23,239 bases of DNA from JBEIUO01 sp964549785 (GTDB taxonomy: Bacteria; Planctomycetota; Phycisphaerae; Phycisphaerales; UBA1924). Position numbers and translations under genes: made by a program. Of this stretch, positions 14,901-20,900 are shown one piece after another. Each line of letters begins with the position of its first letter. Position 1 is the stretch's first letter. The DNA lies in the NCBI GenBank assembly GCA_964549785.1, contig CAZJXA010000026.1, forward strand, positions 1 through 23,239, in the 5' to 3' direction. Under the pieces are notes generated by a model that saw only the letters and a list, made by a program, of their open reading frames with translations, was not told where the DNA came from and made no database searches.

Positions 14901-17900
14901 GCGAATCGCTCTTTGATAAACTGCCGGAGTGGATGCGGGCCCAGGCCCTGTCGCGCGGTGCTCAACCCGAGTCCACGAGCGTGAAAGTTGCCGCGGAAAC
15001 CCGCCTCAATGCGCTGGTCGTCAGCGGTCCGAAGGCCGTTCTGGAGGTGGCGGAACAGGTCGTCGCCGAACTCGATTCCGCCTCTGCCGCGGGAGGGTCC
15101 GCCGCCCGCCCCATCCGCATCATCACGCTCCAGAATGCGGACGCCGTGCAACTCGCGGAGAACCTCGATGCCGTCTTCGAGGGCGAAACGGGCGAGCTGA
15201 AACCCTCCATCCGGGTCGATGCTTCCAGCAACAGCCTGATCGTGCGGGCCTCGACGACGCAGATGCAACTGGTCGATGAACTCGCGGCCAAACTCGATTC
15301 GGCGACGTTGTCGGTGAACCGCCAGCTCCGCATGGTCCCGATCGATCGGGCACGGGCCGACGCCGCGATGCTCGCCGAAACCCTGCGGAAACTCATCGAT
15401 TCGCAGGGTGGGCCGGGCGTCGAAGTCATTTCCACCGAAGAACTCCTCCGCCGGAATCTTCAAGAGGAGCCCGCCCCAAGCGAGCCCGAAAACAAGCCCG
15501 CGGCACCCGCAGAGCTCCCGAAGCCCGCCAAGCCCAAGGTCATCGGCGCTGCGATCGAATGGTTCGATATCCCGAGCGTCGCCCCGACATGGGGGTTGAC
15601 ATGGGGGTCCATCTGGACGGCTCGAAGTCAGGCGATGTATCAGTATGTGAACGTTCCCGCCGGCCTCCCGCCGACCGCTCACATTCTTTTTTCAACGCTC
15701 GGAGCGCTCGCCCAGCCCGAGCCCACCGTAACTAGTCCGAAGCCGGTCAGGCCGGCGACGCCAACCCTCATCGCCGTCGATAAGGCGACCAACTCACTGG
15801 TGATTGTCGGCTCGCCGCGGGCCACCGAACGCCTCGTCCAACTCGCCAAAGACCTTGAACAACAGATGCCGCTGGAGCCCACGAAGGTTCGCATCGTCAC
15901 GCTGCCGATCTCGGCCGACGCCGGGAGTATCGCGGACGTGGTCCGCCAGACGATCACCCAGGTCGGGCGCGCCTCTCCCGCCAACCCCGGCGGTTTCAGC
16001 GGCGGCGTGAGCGTTTTCCCCGATCCCGCCGGCGCGTCCCTCATCGTTCTGGCGGGTGAATCAGACTTCGCGGTGGTCGGCAATCTCATCGCCTCGATCG
16101 CGCGCTCCACCTCCGGAACGCCCCTCACCATCAAGCACTACCCGCTTGCGAATATCAACGCGGCGAGGGCTGTCTCCGCCATCCGGGATCTCTTTTCCCC
16201 CGAGCCCCGCGGCCAACAGGCCCGCCGCCTCCGCCAACTCGAGGTCACGGTCGCCGGCCCCGACGGTGAAGCGATTTCGGCCCGCATCGATCCCGCCTCC
16301 GTGCGACTCACCGCCGATTCGACGGGTGCTTCGCTGATCGCCGCAGCGCCCGCCGAGGCGATCCCGCTGATCGACCGCCTCATCGAAACGCTCGATCAAT
16401 CGCCGATCACCGACCGGCTCTCGATCCGCCGATATTCGCTGGCGCACGCTCGCGCCACCGACCTCTCGCCCACCCTGCAGCAACTCTTCGACTCGCAGCG
16501 CCAAGGTCCGGCGTCCGAGGAACTCCCCAAGGCCCGCTTCTTCGCCGACGACCGCACCAACTCGCTCCTCGTCACCGCCTCCGATGCGCAGCACGCCGAC
16601 GTCACGCGCGTGCTCACGTCGGCCGACATCACGTCCGACATCCCCGGCCTGGAGCTCGCCATCATCACGCTCCAGCAGGCCTCACCGGCCACCGTCGAGA
16701 GCATCGTGACCGACGTCGTGATCGGCAAGGACCCGGCCAGGAAGGAGCGGATCCGCATCTCGGCGCAGGAGAACTCCAGCCTCGTCGTTGTCCGCGCGTC
16801 CAAGGAAGATCTCGCCCAGGTTCGGGCGATTGTGGCCCAGATTGATTCCGCTGAAACCACGGGCCTCCCCGTGCGATCGATCAAGCTCGAGCGTGCCGAC
16901 GCCGCGTCGGTCGCGACCGCGGTCCAGAAGTTTTTCGCGGATCGCGCCCAGGTTTCGTCGCGCCCCGGCCAGCGGGCCGTCAGCCGCGTGGCGGTGATCG
17001 GCGACCGCAAGTCGGGCACCCTGCTGATCGCCGCCTCCGATGATGACTTTGAGCAGGTGCAGAGCCTCGCCCGCACCTTCGACACGCCTTCACCGACGCA
17101 GGGATTTCAGTTCAAGGTCATCCCGCTCAGGAACGCCCGCACCTCCGACATCGCCGCGACCATCAAGAACGTGGTCGATGAAATCCGCTGGGAAGATACC
17201 TTCAGCAATCGCGGCCCCCGCGACGGCGGCGGCGGGGGCGAGAAGAACCGCATCTACATCGAACCCAACGAGCGGACCAACTCGATCGTGGTGATCGGCG
17301 AGGGCGAGGCCATCCCGGTCGTCGAGCGGGTGATCGCCGCGCTCGACGCCCCCGGCCCTGTTACCTCCATGATGACCGTCGCGTCGGTCGCCGTCAAGAA
17401 CGCCGATCTCGAGGCCGTCCGAGGCGTCGTCGAGCGGGCGATGGCGACGCCCGGTTGGCGACCATGGCGCGGGACCGACCCCGATGGCGTGCTGGCCGAG
17501 GTCGATCGCTTCCGACGCTCGATTATCCTCGTCGGCAAGGCCGACCGCGTGAAGCAGGCCGCCGCGTACATCGCCGAACTCGACGGCGGCGCCACCCAAG
17601 GCCAGACCATCGAGGCCATCACGCTGGAGCACGCCAAGGCCGACCGGGCCGCTCAAACCCTCCGCCAGTTCTTCACCGACCGCTCACGGGCCCAAGGCCT
17701 CGACCAGCCCGGTGTCACCGTCATCGGCTCCGCCGACGGCAACGTGCTGATGGTCTCGGGCGACGCCGCGAGCCTGGCCACACTCAAAGACCTGGTCGCC
17801 CAGATCGACCAGCCCGACATCGCCAAGGACCGACGCATCGAGGTGTACGCGCTGCGCAACTCGACCGCGGCCGACACCGCGCAGGTCCTCCGCAGCATGT

Positions 17901-20900
17901 TCCAGCGTTCCCGGAATGCCGAGGAGCAGGTCGTCATCACGCCGCAGCCCAGCACCAACGCCCTCATTATTTCGGCCCCGGGAGCGGTCTTTGATGAAGT
18001 CCAGGCTCTCCTCACCCAACTCGATGCGGCCCCCAACGCCGACGAGGTGTCGATCGTGCCGGTGGCCCTGTCTTCGGCCCGGGCGGTCGACGTCGCCTCG
18101 GCCCTCCGCACCGCCCTCCCGCCCAGCATCCAGGTGACGGTCACCCCCGTCGCCCGCACCAACCCGCTCCTGCTCACCGGGTCCAAGGAGGCGATCGCCC
18201 TGGTGATGGAGCAGATCGCCGCGATCGATCAGGAGCCGGTTCGCAGCGGCCTCGTCTTCCGCAAGTTCCGCATCGAGCACGCCGAGGCCGCCGATCTCTC
18301 GTTCACCATCGAGCAACTGCTGCGGGCCCGGCCGCGCGGCCCCGGTGAAACCGAAACCACCGTTGAATACTCACGCACCGACAACACCCTGATGGTCAAC
18401 GCACCCACCGATCAGATCGAAGAGATCGAGAAGATGGTTCGTGAACTCGACTTGCCCGTGGGCGTCGATCGCACCACCGAGTTTGTCAAACTGAAGTTCG
18501 CGAACGCAGCGCAAACGGGGACGGCCCTCAAGGTCTTCTACGGCCGCTTCGCGCCCGAGGCCGCCTCGCCCGCCGCCCGCAACGTCACCATCCTGCCCGA
18601 TCCCCTCTCCAACTCGCTCGTCATCCGGGCCGACAAGGCCCAGTGGGACGGCATCAAGGCTCTCCTCGCCAAACTCGACACCGAGGAGTACGACACCACC
18701 CGCCAGCTCGAAGTCATCCCTCTCATCCACGCCGATGCGGTCTCGGTGGCCCGGGCCCTCAACGAAGGCTTCCGGGCACCGCTTGAGGAGCAATTCCGCC
18801 AGGCCCAGGCCCGCAACGCCCAGCGGATCGGCTCCCAGAACCGCAACCAAGACCAGCGCCCCGAGGCCACCGTGCTCATTGACGCCGAGGATGTCCCCAC
18901 CGTCTCGCCTGAAACCCAGACGAACTCCCTGATTGTCTTCGCGGGCCGGAAAGAATTGGGCCGCGTCCGCGAGATCGTCCGCCAACTCGACGTCTCGGGG
19001 TTCGCCGATATGCCGGCGGCCCGGGTTATCCCGCTTGCCAACGGCAAGCCGTCGGCCATCGCCACCACCATCCGTGAGATCTTCAACAACCGGGGTGAAC
19101 GCCCCCTGGGCCCCCGGGCCGTCCTCATCATCGGCGACGACGCCGCGGGCGCCCTCATCGTGCGGGCCGACGACGAAAAGTTCGCGCAGATCAAGACCGT
19201 CGCCGACACGCTGCAGCAGCAGGGTGAAATGGGACGTGTGACGCCCCATGTGATCCGTCTCAAGTCGGTCGCGGCGGGTCGATTGCGGCAAACCCTGCTC
19301 GCCACCTTCACCTCCACCGCCCAGGTTCAGGGTGAGTCGCTGGCGATCGAGGTCGATCGTGCCAGCAACTCGCTGGTGATCGCGAGCAGCCAGCGCCTCC
19401 TGGAGGAGATCAAGAAGGTCATCGCGGAACTCGACGCCGGCCCGCTCGGGACAGGGGCCAACGGGGCCGACGCCGCCAGCCCGCTCGGTCAGTCGGTATT
19501 CATTGTCGATGTCGTCAACAACGACCCCGCCGCGCTGATCGCCATCCTGGTCGAGATGGGTGTCACCAGGCCGCAACCGGTGGACCGCCCCGGTGTCGTC
19601 TCCGAGCCGATCACCCTCACCCAGCTCGCCACGCGTCGGGCCATCGCCATCCTCGCCACCCCCGGCGACGGGCTCACGATCGAATCGCTCATCAAGAGCC
19701 TCGATGCTTCACCGATCGAAGCCCAGCAGACAGTCGCCGTTGTCCCCCTCAAACAAGCCTCCGCCGCGACGCTCGCGGCAACGCTCCGCACCATGCTCAC
19801 CCCGCAAGAGGGCGACGGCCTTGTCGGCCCGGCCAGGGCACTCGCCGAGCACGTCCGCCGCCTGAACCTGGTCAAGCCCGGCCTCGATCAGCCCCAGGGC
19901 GAGGTCGATCTCGCCAAACCCATCCGCATCATCGCCGATGCCGGGACGAATTCGCTCATCCTCGCTTCAACTCCCTCCAATTTGCTGGCCCTCAAAGAGA
20001 TTGTGCGTACCCTCGATGCCCTCCCCATGGGCGATGCCGTCATCGTCCGCTTCTTTGCCCTCGAGAACGGGTCCGCAACCCGCCTCAAAGCCGTGATCGA
20101 CCAACTCTTCGCCCAGGGCGAAGCGCTCCGCCGTCTCCCCGGCACCAACCGGCAAGGCCTCCCGCCCACCGCTACCGGGCAGGCTCTCGCCGGCGAGATC
20201 GCCATCGCGGTTGAAGAACGCACCAACACCTTGGTCGTCGCGGGTCGCGAAGAGGCGGTGGCGCTCGTTGAAGTCCTGCTCAAAGAGCTCGACAGCGAGA
20301 AGGCCACCGGATGGGTCGAGCCCGCCGTCATCGCCCTGAAACACGCCGACGCCACCACGCTCGCGGCAACGCTCACCAGGGTCCTGGTGCAGGGGCTGGC
20401 CGCCACGCCCGAAGCCGTCGGCCTCCAGAAGCAGTACGGACGTCTCCGCCTCGCCGTGCCGACCGCGCCGACCCCGCCGGGGATGTCGGGCCCGGGGTTG
20501 CCCGAGGGGCCTATCGAGGCCGACCTGTTCGCCCCGATCACCGGCCTCGTTATCTCAGCCGATGAACAGATGAACTCGCTCGTCGTCGTCGGCAGCCCCA
20601 ACAATTTGGCCGTGGTTCGTTCTCTGGTCGCGATGCTCGATGTCGAGGCGGCCTCCGCCGGCAACACCGTGCGGGTCTTCCCGCTCAAATACGCCGCGGC
20701 CGAACGCGTCGCCACCATGGCCCGCGACCTCTTCCGGCAGCGCAGCGTCGCCAACCAGCAACGACCGGAAGACGCCCTGATCATCACGCCGGATTCCCGC
20801 ACCAACGCCTTGGTCGTCTCCACCAGCCCTCGGAGTTTCGCGATCCTCGAGGGCCTCATCGCCACCCTCGACGGCGAAAAAACCAACTTCTCGGTCGGCA

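Noticed and set aside
18371..19576. Open frame on the - strand (401 codons), with similar ones at 14540-15682 and 20555-21739
   Set aside because: All are antisense to the secretin modules and inherit their periodicity, with no independent start signal or motif.
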